Part shown: one piece after another, positions 1-8,635 of the stretch
Position numbering within the stretch: the first letter of the stretch is position 1
Layout of the letters: every line of letters begins with the position of its first letter
Assembly: GCA_946482635.1 (NCBI GenBank)
Contig: CAMLSG010000057.1
Location: 1 to 27,382, forward strand
From: an uncultured Duganella sp.
Lineage (GTDB): Bacteria > Pseudomonadota > Gammaproteobacteria > Burkholderiales > Burkholderiaceae
DNA: 27,382 nucleotides
Direction of reading: 5' to 3'
Translations under genes and position numbers: made by a program
The notes under the pieces: model-generated
Told to the model about the DNA's origin: nothing
Database searches by the model: none
What the model saw: the letters and a program-made list of their open reading frames with translations, nothing else

Positions 1-63
1 CCTTTCATCATGAATGGTGAGGAATGGTGAGAATGCGCGCATTTTTAACCCCATCTGCGTCGC

Positions 64-69
64 TATAAT
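64..69 (+). promoter_or_regulatory. Candidate -10 element for the first gene
   Basis: A perfect TATAAT lies 24 bases before the ATG at 94. It would place a transcription start near 76 and a short leader containing the GGGAGAG ribosome site. No good -35 is visible; the region about 17 bases upstream is only T-rich. Bases 1-63 hold nothing else that I recognise. Confidence 0.45.
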
Positions 70-93
70 TTTCCCCATCTTTTGGGAGAGCGT

Positions 94-1014
94 ATGGGGC
101 TGCACTTGAGGAAGGCAATTTTCAGGAATTCATTATTCAACAGCATCGTGTGTGCTGCGCTGGCTGCCATTCTCATCCCCTTGCTTGGCGCGCCGGGCGG
201 CATGCTTTGGCCAGCGCTGCTGATTTGCGGCGTTGCCTTGCTGACTTTCCTGCGCACTGCCTACAAAATCAGGGAGGGTTTGCTTTCCCGCTTGCAGGAG
301 CTCGCCTCTTACGTCCATATCGATCGCGCAAGCGCGCAGGCACGCAAGCAGGTCGACTGGAGCCTGATCGACGATTACGCAACCCAGCTTGCCACCCGCG
401 GTTTCCGCCCGCTCGGCGACTACACAACCTATCCGAGCGCGCCAACACTGGCCGGTGTGGCAGCCATGTTTACCGATGCCGAAGGCAGCATGATCATCGA
501 AATCCAGCAATTGAAGCTGAAGCCACAGTCCGGCAACACTGCGGCGACCGACGGGATTTATTTCAGCATCATGTCGATGGTGGGCGGCAGCATTCGTGTT
601 GTTACCAGCAACCATAAGCCGATGGCTGCCACCTACATGATGCGTGGCGAGCACGACGTGACGACCGCCCGTCCGGGCTATGGCTTGATGGAACTGCTGG
701 CGACCCACACCGACCTGCTGACCCGCTTGCGCGAACGCGTCGGCAAGGCGCCCTCAACCGGCTTGACTGTCGAACGCTATGTGCTGGCCATCCGCGAGGC
801 CCAGGCCCAGGCGCGCAGCCGGATCAGCGCCATGAGCGGTTATGCGATTGCCTGTGCGGTGGACCGCTTCGATGCGGACCGGCTGCTGCGCTGGACCCCG
901 CAAATTGCCGACCTCAAGGAGGTGCCGCAGCGTCGCCTGGAAGAACTCGACAACGCCTTCGGTTCGGATGTCCAGCCGCCGATCTTCCACGAATCACTGG
1001 CCACGCAATTCTGA
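94..1014 (+). CDS. Membrane-anchored protein of unknown function
   Basis: A 306-residue protein that I do not recognise. Two closely spaced hydrophobic segments (about residues 14-32 and 34-55) near the N-terminus suggest a membrane hairpin or double anchor, followed by a soluble domain of about 250 residues with no familiar motif. The start is taken at the ATG at 94 because GGGAGAG lies just upstream; an in-frame TTG at 82 would add four residues but has no better ribosome site. The gene is preceded by a TATAAT box. Its last 21 bases overlap the 3' end of the convergent membrane-protein gene. Composition matches the neighbours, so nothing suggests transfer. No function is proposed. Confidence 0.8.
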   Translation: MGLHLRKAIFRNSLFNSIVCAALAAILIPLLGAPGGMLWPALLICGVALLTFLRTAYKIREGLLSRLQELASYVHIDRASAQARKQVDWSLIDDYATQLATRGFRPLGDYTTYPSAPTLAGVAAMFTDAEGSMIIEIQQLKLKPQSGNTAATDGIYFSIMSMVGGSIRVVTSNHKPMAATYMMRGEHDVTTARPGYGLMELLATHTDLLTRLRERVGKAPSTGLTVERYVLAIREAQAQARSRISAMSGYAIACAVDRFDADRLLRWTPQIADLKEVPQRRLEELDNAFGSDVQPPIFHESLATQF

Positions 1015-1476
1015 AGGCATAGCCTTGAGCTGGTAGCGGGCGCCGGCCAGGAAGATCAGGAACAGCACCCCGGCAATCGCCTTCAGGGCAGGAGCCTCGG
1101 GGCTTTCGAATACCGGGTTGCCGACCGGGACCCGGGTAAAGGTCTCGGTGATGCCGGGAATGAAGTGCAGGAAGAAGGTAAAGGAATAAGCGACGGTTTC
1201 GACCTTGCGGCCGGCGGCGCCGAACCATCCAAGCGAACCGGCAGCGAAGGCGACGGCCAGTACCAGCAGGGTGAGCACGGCAAGTGCGTGCGGTTTGCCA
1301 AAACCGCCATGGGCGAACAGGCCGAAGCCGGTCAGGCTGACGACCACGGTGGCGGCAATGTACAGCAAGCCTGTCTTGCTGCGCGGGCTGATGCCGCGGT
1401 GCTGCGCGTAGGCGGCGATGCCGGAACCGAGTGCCAGCAAGCCAAGTGCGGTGTGGAAGATGCCGAGTGGGGACAT
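994..1476 (-). CDS. DUF2306-like small integral membrane protein
   Basis: A 160-residue, very hydrophobic protein with four predicted transmembrane segments (about residues 5-22, 35-55, 63-85 and 133-150). Conserved-looking features are an early His (FHTALG), a second segment followed by FGLFAHGGFGKPHA, and a late FFLHFIPG. This arrangement resembles the DUF2306 family of predicted membrane proteins, whose role is unknown. The ATG at 1476 has a strong ribosome site (AGGAG, eight bases upstream). It is convergent with the preceding gene and overlaps its 3' end by 21 bases, so the two mRNAs are complementary at their ends. It is divergent from the chemotaxis gene. Family assignment is from pattern only. 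Confidence 0.7.
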   Translation of the reverse strand: MSPLGIFHTALGLLALGSGIAAYAQHRGISPRSKTGLLYIAATVVVSLTGFGLFAHGGFGKPHALAVLTLLVLAVAFAAGSLGWFGAAGRKVETVAYSFTFFLHFIPGITETFTRVPVGNPVFESPEAPALKAIAGVLFLIFLAGARYQLKAMPSELRGQ

Positions 1477-1603
1477 GATGAGCTCCTGAATATTTGGTTG
1501 GACAGCGACGATGAATGGATGTTAGTCGTCATCAATACGGGTGGCCAATTGCATGTTCCTAAGGCCGCGATAGTAATCCACTTGCAAAGGATGAAATCCC
1601 ATC

Positions 1604-3271
1604 ATGAAAATCAGCAATCGACTGATCATCACCCTGGCAATCGCCCTTATCGGCCTGTTGTTTGTCGGCGCCCAAGGCCTGTGGCAATTGCGCGATGCCC
1701 AGCAGCGCATGGAACTGGTGCAGACAAGGCTGATCCCGAGTGTCTCAGCCATTAACGCTGCCAAGGCGGCGGTGAGCGATAGCCGCCTGGCAGGGTATCG
1801 CCTGTCGGTCTTCTCCAACCTGCCCGACAAGAGTGCGCTGGACAAGGCTTACAACGATGCCCACGCCAACTTCGACAAGGTGCTGGCCGATTACGCGAAG
1901 AACAATCTCTTCGACGAGACCGACCGCAAGATGCTGGAGCAGGACAAGGCCGCCATGGAGACCTACCGCCAGGCGCTGGTGCCATTCCTGGCCGCTTCGC
2001 ACGCGGGCGACATGGACGGCGTGCGTGCCACCCTGGTGGCCGGTTCGCCGCTGGCGCTGGGCGCGGCCGGCGTGAAGAAGAGCCTTGACGACCATGTGGC
2101 CTATAACCAGAAGCTGATCGAAAAGGTGAAGGCCGACAGCGATGCCGATTATTCGAAGGCGCTGACCATCCTGCTTGCCGTCACCGCGGCGGTGCTGCTG
2201 GTTGTCGCCTTCATGGGCTACAAGATGTACCACGTGATCACCGGCGGCCTGGACCGGATGCAGGGCACCATGGAGAACGTCAGCTCCTCGCTCGACCTGA
2301 CGCACCAGGTTGAGGTGGAACGGATGGACGAAATCGGCCACGCCGGCGTGGCCTTCAACAAGCTGCTGGGCGAGATTGGCGGCGTGGTCGGCACTGCCCG
2401 CTCGGCAGCGGATGCGGTCAGCACCGCTTCGCGCCAGATCGCAGCCGGCACCGGCGACCTGAATAACCGCACGTCGGCGCAGGCCGCCGCGCTGGAGGAA
2501 ACCGCCTCCAGCATGGAGGAACTGACCTCCACCGTGAGCCAGAACTCGGACAATGCACGCCAGGCCAACCAGCTGGCGCAGAACGCCTCGCAGATTGCGG
2601 TGCAGGGCGGCGAAGTGGTCAAGGAAGTGATCGACACCATGGCCTCGATCAACGCTTCCTCGCACAAGATCGTGGACATCATCAGCGTGATCGACGGCAT
2701 TGCGTTCCAGACCAATATCCTGGCGCTGAACGCCGCCGTGGAAGCGGCCCGCGCCGGCGAACAAGGCCGAGGTTTCGCGGTGGTGGCGACCGAAGTGCGC
2801 AACCTGGCGCAGCGCTCGTCCGCTGCAGCCAAGGAAATCAAGGCGCTGATCGACGACAGCGTGGAGAAAGTCGATTCCGGCACCAAACTGGTGGTGCGCG
2901 CCGGCGATACCATGAGCGACGTGGTGGCCAGCGTGAAGCAGGTGTCGGACATCGTGGCCGAAATCAGTGCTGCGACCGCCGAGCAGAATGCCGGCATCGC
3001 CCAGGTGCACCAGTCGATCACTTCGATGGACCAGGTCACGCAGCAGAACGCGGCCCTGGTGGAAGAAACAGCGGCCGCATCGCAGGCCCTGCAAGACCAG
3101 GCGGAAGTCCTGGCCAAGGCCGTGAGCGCTTTCCGCATCGGCGTCGCCCACCTGAAGTCGGCACCCGTATTGCATAGTGCAAGCCAGCCAGCCGCGTCCA
3201 CTGCCGTGACAGTGCGCCCGCCCAGGCAGCGCAAGGTAGCCAGCGGCGCGGACGAGTGGGAGCAGTTCTGA
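1604..3271 (+). CDS. Methyl-accepting chemotaxis protein
   Basis: A 555-residue transmembrane chemoreceptor. It has an N-terminal membrane segment (about 7-29), a periplasmic helical ligand domain of the four-helix-bundle (4HB_MCP) type up to about 185, a second membrane segment (about 187-208), a HAMP linker (about 210-260) and a cytoplasmic signalling domain. The highly conserved hairpin tip ([20 protein letters not shown], followed by [13 protein letters not shown]) is at about 364-395, where CheA and CheW bind. The C-terminus is a basic linker ending in EWEQF, an xWxxF pentapeptide like those that tether CheR. The ligand cannot be told from sequence. The ribosome site (AAGGA) is about 13 bases before the ATG. 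The 127-base region upstream shows no clear promoter. Confidence 0.95.
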   Translation: MKISNRLIITLAIALIGLLFVGAQGLWQLRDAQQRMELVQTRLIPSVSAINAAKAAVSDSRLAGYRLSVFSNLPDKSALDKAYNDAHANFDKVLADYAKNNLFDETDRKMLEQDKAAMETYRQALVPFLAASHAGDMDGVRATLVAGSPLALGAAGVKKSLDDHVAYNQKLIEKVKADSDADYSKALTILLAVTAAVLLVVAFMGYKMYHVITGGLDRMQGTMENVSSSLDLTHQVEVERMDEIGHAGVAFNKLLGEIGGVVGTARSAADAVSTASRQIAAGTGDLNNRTSAQAAALEETASSMEELTSTVSQNSDNARQANQLAQNASQIAVQGGEVVKEVIDTMASINASSHKIVDIISVIDGIAFQTNILALNAAVEAARAGEQGRGFAVVATEVRNLAQRSSAAAKEIKALIDDSVEKVDSGTKLVVRAGDTMSDVVASVKQVSDIVAEISAATAEQNAGIAQVHQSITSMDQVTQQNAALVEETAAASQALQDQAEVLAKAVSAFRIGVAHLKSAPVLHSASQPAASTAVTVRPPRQRKVASGADEWEQF

Positions 3272-3357
3272 GTTGTTAATATTTTTAGAAGACTTTTTCA
3301 TCTGTCCGTCATAAATCGGCGCTATCGTCTGGACTCTTTTCAACCAGGAGAAACCAG

Positions 3358-4383
3358 ATGAAACTGAGCACCATCGCTGCCAGCCTCGCGCTGGCAGCAT
3401 CCGTAGTAAGCCTTCCGGCCCACGCATGGCAGCAGGAGACGCACCGGCGTATCGTGCTCGATGCCGTCAATTACATGAAGGCCAATCCTGGTACCACCAA
3501 CTACAACAAGCTGCTGGCCGGCGTGACGCGCGCAGGCTACACGATGGACCAGTTCGCGGCGGCGCTGGGGCAGGGCGCGTATGACGTCGACGACTTCGCC
3601 GACACCTATATCTGCGGCGCCACCACCGGCAATTGCCAGTTGGCGCCGGTATGGGGAGCGGGCGCCAGTATCGTCAAGTACACCACCTTCTGGCACTTCC
3701 AGAACCACACCTCCGGCCGCGATGTGCACGGCAATCCGTTCGGCGGCTACAACTACGCCAAAATGGCCGTGGCGGGAGACATCGACAACCTGGCAGCGAG
3801 CTGGCTCTATGGCGATTACCTGGACGACGGCGCCGGCGGCCTGAAAGGCTGGTTCGGCGACGGCAGCAAATACAACGCCTACGGCATCACCGAGGCGCAT
3901 TACCGCCTGGGCGGCTATTCCACCCCTTCCATGTATGCCGACTTCGAAGCGGCGCCTTTCCAGCCGATCGACAACCTGGGCCAGTATTGGTTCTCGCAAT
4001 TCCTGGCGCAGCCGACCGCGCAGTCGCTGGGCTTCGTGCTGCATACCACCGACCTGCTGCAGCCGCACCACACCTGGACCACTTCCGCGCACGACCACTC
4101 GGGCTGGGAGCAGTGGGCGTACGACTACTACGACAGCGAACGCCTGAACGACCCCGCACTGGTGACTGCCGCCATGGCCGATTTCACGCCGGTGGCTGCG
4201 AGCGGCAGCGATATTCGTCCCTTGCTGACGCAAGGCGGCACCTACTCGTATGCCAACGGCGGCATCGTCCTTTCGTCGACCGCGCACGGCGACCGCGTAG
4301 CAGTTGGCAAGAAGATGATTCCGCACTCCATCGCCATGGTGGTCCACGTGCTGAACCGCGCCGCCGAGCGCCTGGCCAACTGA
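3358..4383 (+). CDS. Secreted zinc-dependent phospholipase C / P1-nuclease-fold enzyme
   Basis: A 341-residue exported protein. A clear signal peptide (residues 1-23, ending LPAHA) would be cut to expose Trp24 as the mature N-terminus. In zinc phospholipase C and S1/P1 nucleases the N-terminal Trp itself ligates zinc. The other expected ligands follow in order: His29, Asp residues in DVDDFAD, His in TTFWHFQNH, then HTTD (HxxxD), QPHH and HSGWE (HxxxE). The three-zinc site therefore looks complete. Substrate (phospholipid or nucleic acid) cannot be decided. The ribosome site is AGGAG. It is the first gene of a tight unit: its TGA overlaps the ATG of the prolyl isomerase gene (TGATG). The dedicated downstream folding factor suggests a secreted enzyme needing help to mature. 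Confidence 0.85.
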   Translation: MKLSTIAASLALAASVVSLPAHAWQQETHRRIVLDAVNYMKANPGTTNYNKLLAGVTRAGYTMDQFAAALGQGAYDVDDFADTYICGATTGNCQLAPVWGAGASIVKYTTFWHFQNHTSGRDVHGNPFGGYNYAKMAVAGDIDNLAASWLYGDYLDDGAGGLKGWFGDGSKYNAYGITEAHYRLGGYSTPSMYADFEAAPFQPIDNLGQYWFSQFLAQPTAQSLGFVLHTTDLLQPHHTWTTSAHDHSGWEQWAYDYYDSERLNDPALVTAAMADFTPVAASGSDIRPLLTQGGTYSYANGGIVLSSTAHGDRVAVGKKMIPHSIAMVVHVLNRAAERLAN

Positions 4384-5759
4384 TGGCCGCCCGCCGCTTC
4401 CTGGCTGCCGTCGCTGCAGCACTCGCCGGAGCAAGCGCGGTGGCGGGCACCCCGGGCCCCGGCGCTGGTGCCGTGACGCCCGGCTCCGCCGCTGCTGTGC
4501 AGCATGGCCCGGCGCGCGCGGCCGGCGCTGCAGTTGCCGCCCGCATCGACGGCGAACCCGTCTATGCCTTCACGCTCGACACCATTTGGCAGCAGCGCCG
4601 CGCCGCCAAGGCCTCGGTGGAGCGGCGGGCCGTGCTGGATGACATCATCCAGGCCCGCCTGCTGGCGGCACGTGCAAGTGACGCAGGGCCGAAGGAGCCG
4701 GCCGGCGTCACGGTAGCCTTTGCCCCGGACGTCATGGTCGAAGAGCGTCTCGTCGCAGCCTTGCGCGAAGTGCATGGAAAAGACATCGACGCCGCGGTGA
4801 AGACGCTGCCGGGCGGCACGCTGGACGGACTGCTCACCGCGCAGCCGCCAATTCCGCAACCTCAGCTGGAAGCCATCTTCGGCCGCCAGGGGCCGTTGAA
4901 GCTGGAGATCGCGCTGTCCACCGAACAGCAGGCGCTGGCCGGCAAGGTCGACGTCCTGCGCTACCTGCTTCCCGGCGGCGAAGCAGCGAGCGTCACCCTT
5001 TACGACGTATATCACCGCCAGAACGTCCAGGGCCGGCTGGCGCTGTCGCAGCAACCGGCCAAGGTCGCAGCGCAGCAAGCCCGCCGCATCGTGGCCAACG
5101 CATTCGTGCTGCACTGGGCTCGCCAACGCTTCGGCGCCGAAGCCGTGGCCGACCTGCGCAAGGCAATCGCCGACGGTGAAGCCGTGGCGGCGCTGCAGAA
5201 CCTGCATGGCGTCGGCCTCGACACCGACTCTGGAAGCCCGCTGCTGAACCGCCTGTCCGCCGAGGTCAGTGCGCAGGAGATTGAAGCCTTCTACAGTCAG
5301 CACAAGGACTTGTTTGCCCGCATCGACAAAGTCCGCGCCCGCCATATCCGGGTAGCGGACGAAGTGCAGGCGCAGCGTGCGGTGAAAGCATTGCAGGGCG
5401 GCGCCGCTTTCGCCGCCACGGCACGCCGCATGTCGCGCGCCGCCGACGCAGCCAAAGGAGGCGACCTTGGCTGGATCAGCGCCGACGGCAGCAAGGACTG
5501 GCTGGCCAGCCTGGCCTTCAGCCGGCCGCCCGGCAAGCCATCCGCCCCGGTGCGCGCGCCGGTCGGCCCGAACGAGAACGCCTACTGGGAAATCGTGCTT
5601 GTTGAAGAACAGGTCCACGGCACCCACCCGCTGCAATCGGAAACGGTGCGCTACCGGGCCAGCCGCATGATCGCGTTGCAGAAAGCCATGCAGCAGCTGG
5701 GCCAGATGGCCGAACAATCGCGCCGCACAGCGCGTATTGAAATCGCCGAGGCACTATGA
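4383..5759 (+). CDS. Exported parvulin-type peptidyl-prolyl cis-trans isomerase
   Basis: A 458-residue protein. It starts at the ATG overlapping the stop of the phospholipase-like gene, followed by an Ala-rich signal sequence (residues 1-22). Residues about 50-310 are mostly helical and resemble the N-terminal chaperone part of SurA/PpiC-type proteins. Residues about 313-405 form a parvulin domain: KVRARHIRVADE, a helix with GAAFAATARRMS, then AKGGDLGW. It would catalyse prolyl isomerisation and/or hold unfolded proteins in the periplasm. It is translationally coupled on both sides (TGATG upstream, ATGA downstream), so it is likely made together with the secreted zinc enzyme and may be its dedicated folding factor. 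That link is inference from position. The open frame extends upstream to 3633, but that stretch is a shadow of the first gene. Confidence 0.85.
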   Translation: MAARRFLAAVAAALAGASAVAGTPGPGAGAVTPGSAAAVQHGPARAAGAAVAARIDGEPVYAFTLDTIWQQRRAAKASVERRAVLDDIIQARLLAARASDAGPKEPAGVTVAFAPDVMVEERLVAALREVHGKDIDAAVKTLPGGTLDGLLTAQPPIPQPQLEAIFGRQGPLKLEIALSTEQQALAGKVDVLRYLLPGGEAASVTLYDVYHRQNVQGRLALSQQPAKVAAQQARRIVANAFVLHWARQRFGAEAVADLRKAIADGEAVAALQNLHGVGLDTDSGSPLLNRLSAEVSAQEIEAFYSQHKDLFARIDKVRARHIRVADEVQAQRAVKALQGGAAFAATARRMSRAADAAKGGDLGWISADGSKDWLASLAFSRPPGKPSAPVRAPVGPNENAYWEIVLVEEQVHGTHPLQSETVRYRASRMIALQKAMQQLGQMAEQSRRTARIEIAEAL

Positions 5760-6319
5760 AACACTGGCAAGCCATTGCCGTCATTTCGGCTATTGTCGCT
5801 GCGGTCGTTGGCCAATGGTACTTTGCCAGCGTTCGCGAAACGGTGCAGCCTGCCCAAGCGCCTGCCGTCGCACCGCCCAAGCCCGCACCGCCGGCGCCCA
5901 TGCCCCCGCCGGGGGCTGGCGAACGTCCGGCGATGGCTGATACGGGCGAGGGCGATGGACTGCGCCGCGTGCCGATCACGCCGGTCGACGCGCGGGCGCC
6001 AGCCTGGCTCTCGCTGGCCCAGGGACGCGAATCCGGCGACGCCCGCACGCCGCCGATCCAGCGCGACGCCCCGGCCGAGCACCCCGACGCCAGCGTACTG
6101 GCCGACCCGCAAGCCTATTCCGCCCACGAGCTGGCGCAGAAACAGCGCCTGGCAGCAGCCTACGTGCAAGCCGCAGGGCCTGAACTGGCGCGCCTGCATT
6201 CCGACCTCGAGCAAGGCCGCGAAGCCGGCATACCACCTGAAGAGCTCGCGAAAGTCGCAGAAAAAATCCGCCGCATCGAACAGCAGCGCCAAGCTGCCGA
6301 CAACATGCGGTCAAGATAA
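5756..6319 (+). CDS. Membrane-anchored Pro/Ala-rich protein with C-terminal helix
   Basis: A 187-residue protein that I do not recognise. It has an N-terminal membrane segment (about residues 4-22), a long Pro/Ala-rich linker (about 30-60, with runs such as PPKPAPPAPMPPPG) and a charged helical region (about 125-187, rich in Glu, Lys, Arg, Gln and Ala) that could be a coiled coil. Its ATG overlaps the stop of the isomerase gene (ATGA), so it is the third member of the phospholipase-like unit. The order TM anchor, Pro/Ala linker, helical domain recalls lipase-specific foldases, but it is much shorter and no foldase motif is seen, so this is only an analogy. The last nine bases overlap the convergent hydrolase gene. 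Confidence 0.75.
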   Translation: MKHWQAIAVISAIVAAVVGQWYFASVRETVQPAQAPAVAPPKPAPPAPMPPPGAGERPAMADTGEGDGLRRVPITPVDARAPAWLSLAQGRESGDARTPPIQRDAPAEHPDASVLADPQAYSAHELAQKQRLAAAYVQAAGPELARLHSDLEQGREAGIPPEELAKVAEKIRRIEQQRQAADNMRSR

Positions 6320-7141
6320 AAGGCTGGCTAAGGGCTTGATGATTTCGTCGTCGGTCCAGTAGGCGGTGTGGGAGAGGGGGTTCCAGCTTTTGGTCATGAA
6401 GTCGAGGATGCCCTGGCCGGCGTTGACCACGCGGTCTTCTACCAGCGTTTCGTAGCCGCCTTCCAGCGGTTGCAGCGGCCAGCCCAGCGCATCGTCGGGG
6501 TCGTACAGGTTGAGCCAGGTGAAGCCGGGATTGGGCTTGATGATCGGCTTGACGTCCATGCGCTGGTGGGCCGAGACGAATACCGGGATGTTGCAGCCGG
6601 TGGTCACGAAGGTGCGCACAGTGCCGCATTGCAGGAACTTGCGCTGTTCCGCGGTCAGGCTGTCGGCCATGCGCCCCGGTTTCCAGATGCCGGCAGCCAC
6701 TGCGCCGCCGCCGGCGCGCTTTTGCGCATCGTAGATAAAGCTGGACATGACCTGGCAGCCTAGCGAGTGCGCCAGCAGCACGATCGGCGTGTCCGGCCCG
6801 CGCGTGGCAAGAATGGCCAGCAGGGCGCGCGCGATTTCCATCTGCGCCTGCTCGTAGACCGAGTTGTCGTATTCCTTGCGATTCTCCAGTCCGGCCGCAT
6901 CGGCAAAGCCGAACAGGATGAACTTGCGCAGCTGTTCGTAGCGCACGGTGGCGCGTTCGCGCGTGCGATTCCAGACATCCAGCTCGTTCGGCTTGAGCAG
7001 GTGCTGGTAGTACACGCTGTGCACGTCGACGTTGGCGAAGGATGCACCCATGCGGTGCGACAGCGCGCGGCGCATGTCGTCGGCATAGTCGAGCGGCTGC
7101 TCGCCCATGCCGTGGATGGTCAGGAGCGCGACCTTGGACAT
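6311..7141 (-). CDS. Alpha/beta-hydrolase, probable cytoplasmic serine esterase
   Basis: A 276-residue protein without signal peptide. It begins with a hydrophobic strand and TIHGMGEQ, the usual oxyanion-side HG motif of alpha/beta-hydrolases. The nucleophile elbow is AHSLG with Ser126. Likely partners are an Asp in LYDPDD (Asp214, 216 or 217) and His258 in PLSHTAYW. The substrate is unknown. The start codon overlaps the last base of the aroP stop (TGATG read on the minus strand), so it is probably co-transcribed with and translationally coupled to aroP. No pathway link to aromatic amino acid uptake is evident. Its 3' end overlaps the convergent membrane-protein gene by nine bases. Confidence 0.8.
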   Translation of the reverse strand: MSKVALLTIHGMGEQPLDYADDMRRALSHRMGASFANVDVHSVYYQHLLKPNELDVWNRTRERATVRYEQLRKFILFGFADAAGLENRKEYDNSVYEQAQMEIARALLAILATRGPDTPIVLLAHSLGCQVMSSFIYDAQKRAGGGAVAAGIWKPGRMADSLTAEQRKFLQCGTVRTFVTTGCNIPVFVSAHQRMDVKPIIKPNPGFTWLNLYDPDDALGWPLQPLEGGYETLVEDRVVNAGQGILDFMTKSWNPLSHTAYWTDDEIIKPLASLLS

Positions 7142-8487
7142 CAGGCGGCCGCCTTTTCAGGAGCGCCGCGGAAGCGGTAGCCAATGAACAGGGCCAGCAG
7201 CCAGACCGGGATCAGGTACACCGAAATGCGCAGGCCTTCGGTCATGTACATGATCAGCAGGATGCCGGCCAGGAACGCCAGGCACAGGTAGTTGGTGAGC
7301 GGGTAGCCCCAGCTCTTGAAGCCCGTTTCCTTGTTCTCGGCCTTTTTCTGGGCGCGGAAACGCAGGTGGATCCAGCTGATCATGCCCCAGTTGATCACCA
7401 GCGAAGACACCACGAGGCCCATCAGGAAGCCGAACACTTTGCCCGGCATGAAGTAATTCAGCACCACGCAAATGCCGGTGGCGAGGGCCGACACGCCCAG
7501 CGCAGCCAGCGGCACGCCGCGCTTGTTCACGCCCAGCAGGGCTTTCGGCGCGTTGCCTTGCCTGGCCAGGCCGTACAACATGCGGCTGTTGGAATATACA
7601 CCGCTGTTATACACGGACAGCGCGGCAGTCAGCACCACGATGTTCAGGATGTTCGCCACCCAATTGGAGTTCAGCGCGTGGAAGATCATCACGAACGGGC
7701 TGCCGCCGGTGACGACTTTCTGCCATGGGTACAGCGACAGCAGCACGCCCAGGGCGCCGACATAGAAGATCAGGATGCGGTAGATGGCCTGGTTGGTCGC
7801 CTTTGGAATGGTCTCGGACGGGTTGCTGGCTTCGGCGGCGGTAATGCCCACCAGTTCCAGGCCGCCATACGAGAACATGATGACGGCCATCGCCATCACC
7901 AGTCCCGAAACGCCGTTCGGGAAGAAGCCGCCGTGCTGCCAGAGGTTGGCCACGGCCGCTTCCGGCCCGGCATTGCCGGACACCAGCAGGTAGCCGCCGT
8001 ACACGATCATGCCGACTACCGCCACCACTTTGATGATGGCGAACCAGAATTCCATTTCGCCATACGCGCGCACATTGGCCAGGCTGATGGCGTTAATGAT
8101 CAGGAAGAAGGCGAGGGCGCTGACCCAGGTTGGAATGCCGGGCCACCAGTATTGAACGTAGATGCCGACTGCCGTCAGTTCGGCCATGCTGACCAGCACG
8201 TACAGCACCCAGTAGTTCCAGCCCGACATGAAGCCCGCCATGTGGCCGCAGTATTTGTCGGCAAAGTAGCTGAAGGAGCCCGCCACCGGCTCGTCGACCA
8301 CCATTTCGCCGAGCTGGCGCATGATAAGGAAGGCAATGAAGCCGGCCACGGCGTACCCAAGCAGCACGGAAGGTCCGGCCAGCTTGATGGTGTCCGCAAT
8401 GCCCATGAAAAGGCCCGTGCCGATGGCGCCGCCCAGCGCAATCAGCTGGATATGGCGGCTTTTCAGGCCCCGTTTCAGTTCTGTCAT
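7141..8487 (-). CDS. aroP: Aromatic amino acid permease, AroP type
   Basis: A 448-residue inner-membrane transporter of the amino acid-polyamine-organocation superfamily with about 12 transmembrane segments. It follows E. coli AroP, as I remember it, almost residue for residue in several stretches: LKRGLKSRHIQLIALGGAIG at the N-terminus, then MRQLGEMVVDEPVAGSF, SGWNYWVLYVLVSMAELTAV and FSYGGLELVGITAAEASNP. It should import Phe, Tyr and Trp by proton symport; a closely related specificity such as PheP or ProY cannot be excluded. The open frame extends to 8700, but the ATG at 8487 matches family starts and has CAGGA eight bases upstream. It is divergent from the beta-CASP gene across a 148-base region. 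Confidence 0.9.
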   Translation of the reverse strand: MTELKRGLKSRHIQLIALGGAIGTGLFMGIADTIKLAGPSVLLGYAVAGFIAFLIMRQLGEMVVDEPVAGSFSYFADKYCGHMAGFMSGWNYWVLYVLVSMAELTAVGIYVQYWWPGIPTWVSALAFFLIINAISLANVRAYGEMEFWFAIIKVVAVVGMIVYGGYLLVSGNAGPEAAVANLWQHGGFFPNGVSGLVMAMAVIMFSYGGLELVGITAAEASNPSETIPKATNQAIYRILIFYVGALGVLLSLYPWQKVVTGGSPFVMIFHALNSNWVANILNIVVLTAALSVYNSGVYSNSRMLYGLARQGNAPKALLGVNKRGVPLAALGVSALATGICVVLNYFMPGKVFGFLMGLVVSSLVINWGMISWIHLRFRAQKKAENKETGFKSWGYPLTNYLCLAFLAGILLIMYMTEGLRISVYLIPVWLLALFIGYRFRGAPEKAAA

Positions 8488-8587
8488 GTATGGCGTCCTG
8501 GTGTCGAAAAGGAGAAAGGCCCTGATTCTACATCTTCGGCAAGCAACAATGTCTTTTTCGCACTGCCGCATTTTGCGAGACTTCTCT

Positions 8588-8601
8588 TTGACCTGGATCA
8601 A
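8588..8601 (+). promoter_or_regulatory. FNR/Anr-type box
   Basis: TTGACCTGGATCAA matches the FNR/Anr/CRP-family consensus TTGAT-N4-ATCAA at nine of ten defined positions. Its centre (8594.5) lies 41.5 bases before 8636, the class II activation distance. It lies in the aroP/beta-CASP divergent region and is placed to control the plus-strand gene. An almost identical inverted site is at 22244. Confidence 0.75.
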
Positions 8602-8623
8602 ATATTTTGTGCGTGGCCTTGGA

Positions 8624-8629
8624 TATGCT
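8624..8629 (+). promoter_or_regulatory. Candidate -10 of the FNR/Anr-dependent promoter
   Basis: TATGCT starts 22 bases after the end of the FNR/Anr-type box. A start site about seven bases downstream would fall at or next to the ATG at 8636, giving a very short or leaderless mRNA. This agrees with the absence of a ribosome site there. Confidence 0.5.
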
Positions 8630-8635
8630 GCAAAT

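Noticed and set aside
1477..1603. Flagellar sigma-28 promoter before the chemoreceptor
   Set aside because: A GCCGCGATAG stretch is present, but no TAAA element at proper spacing was found.
1745..3427. 560-codon open frame antisense to the chemoreceptor
   Set aside because: His/Gln/Arg-rich translation with no domain; it is the mirror of a strongly supported receptor gene in GC-rich DNA.
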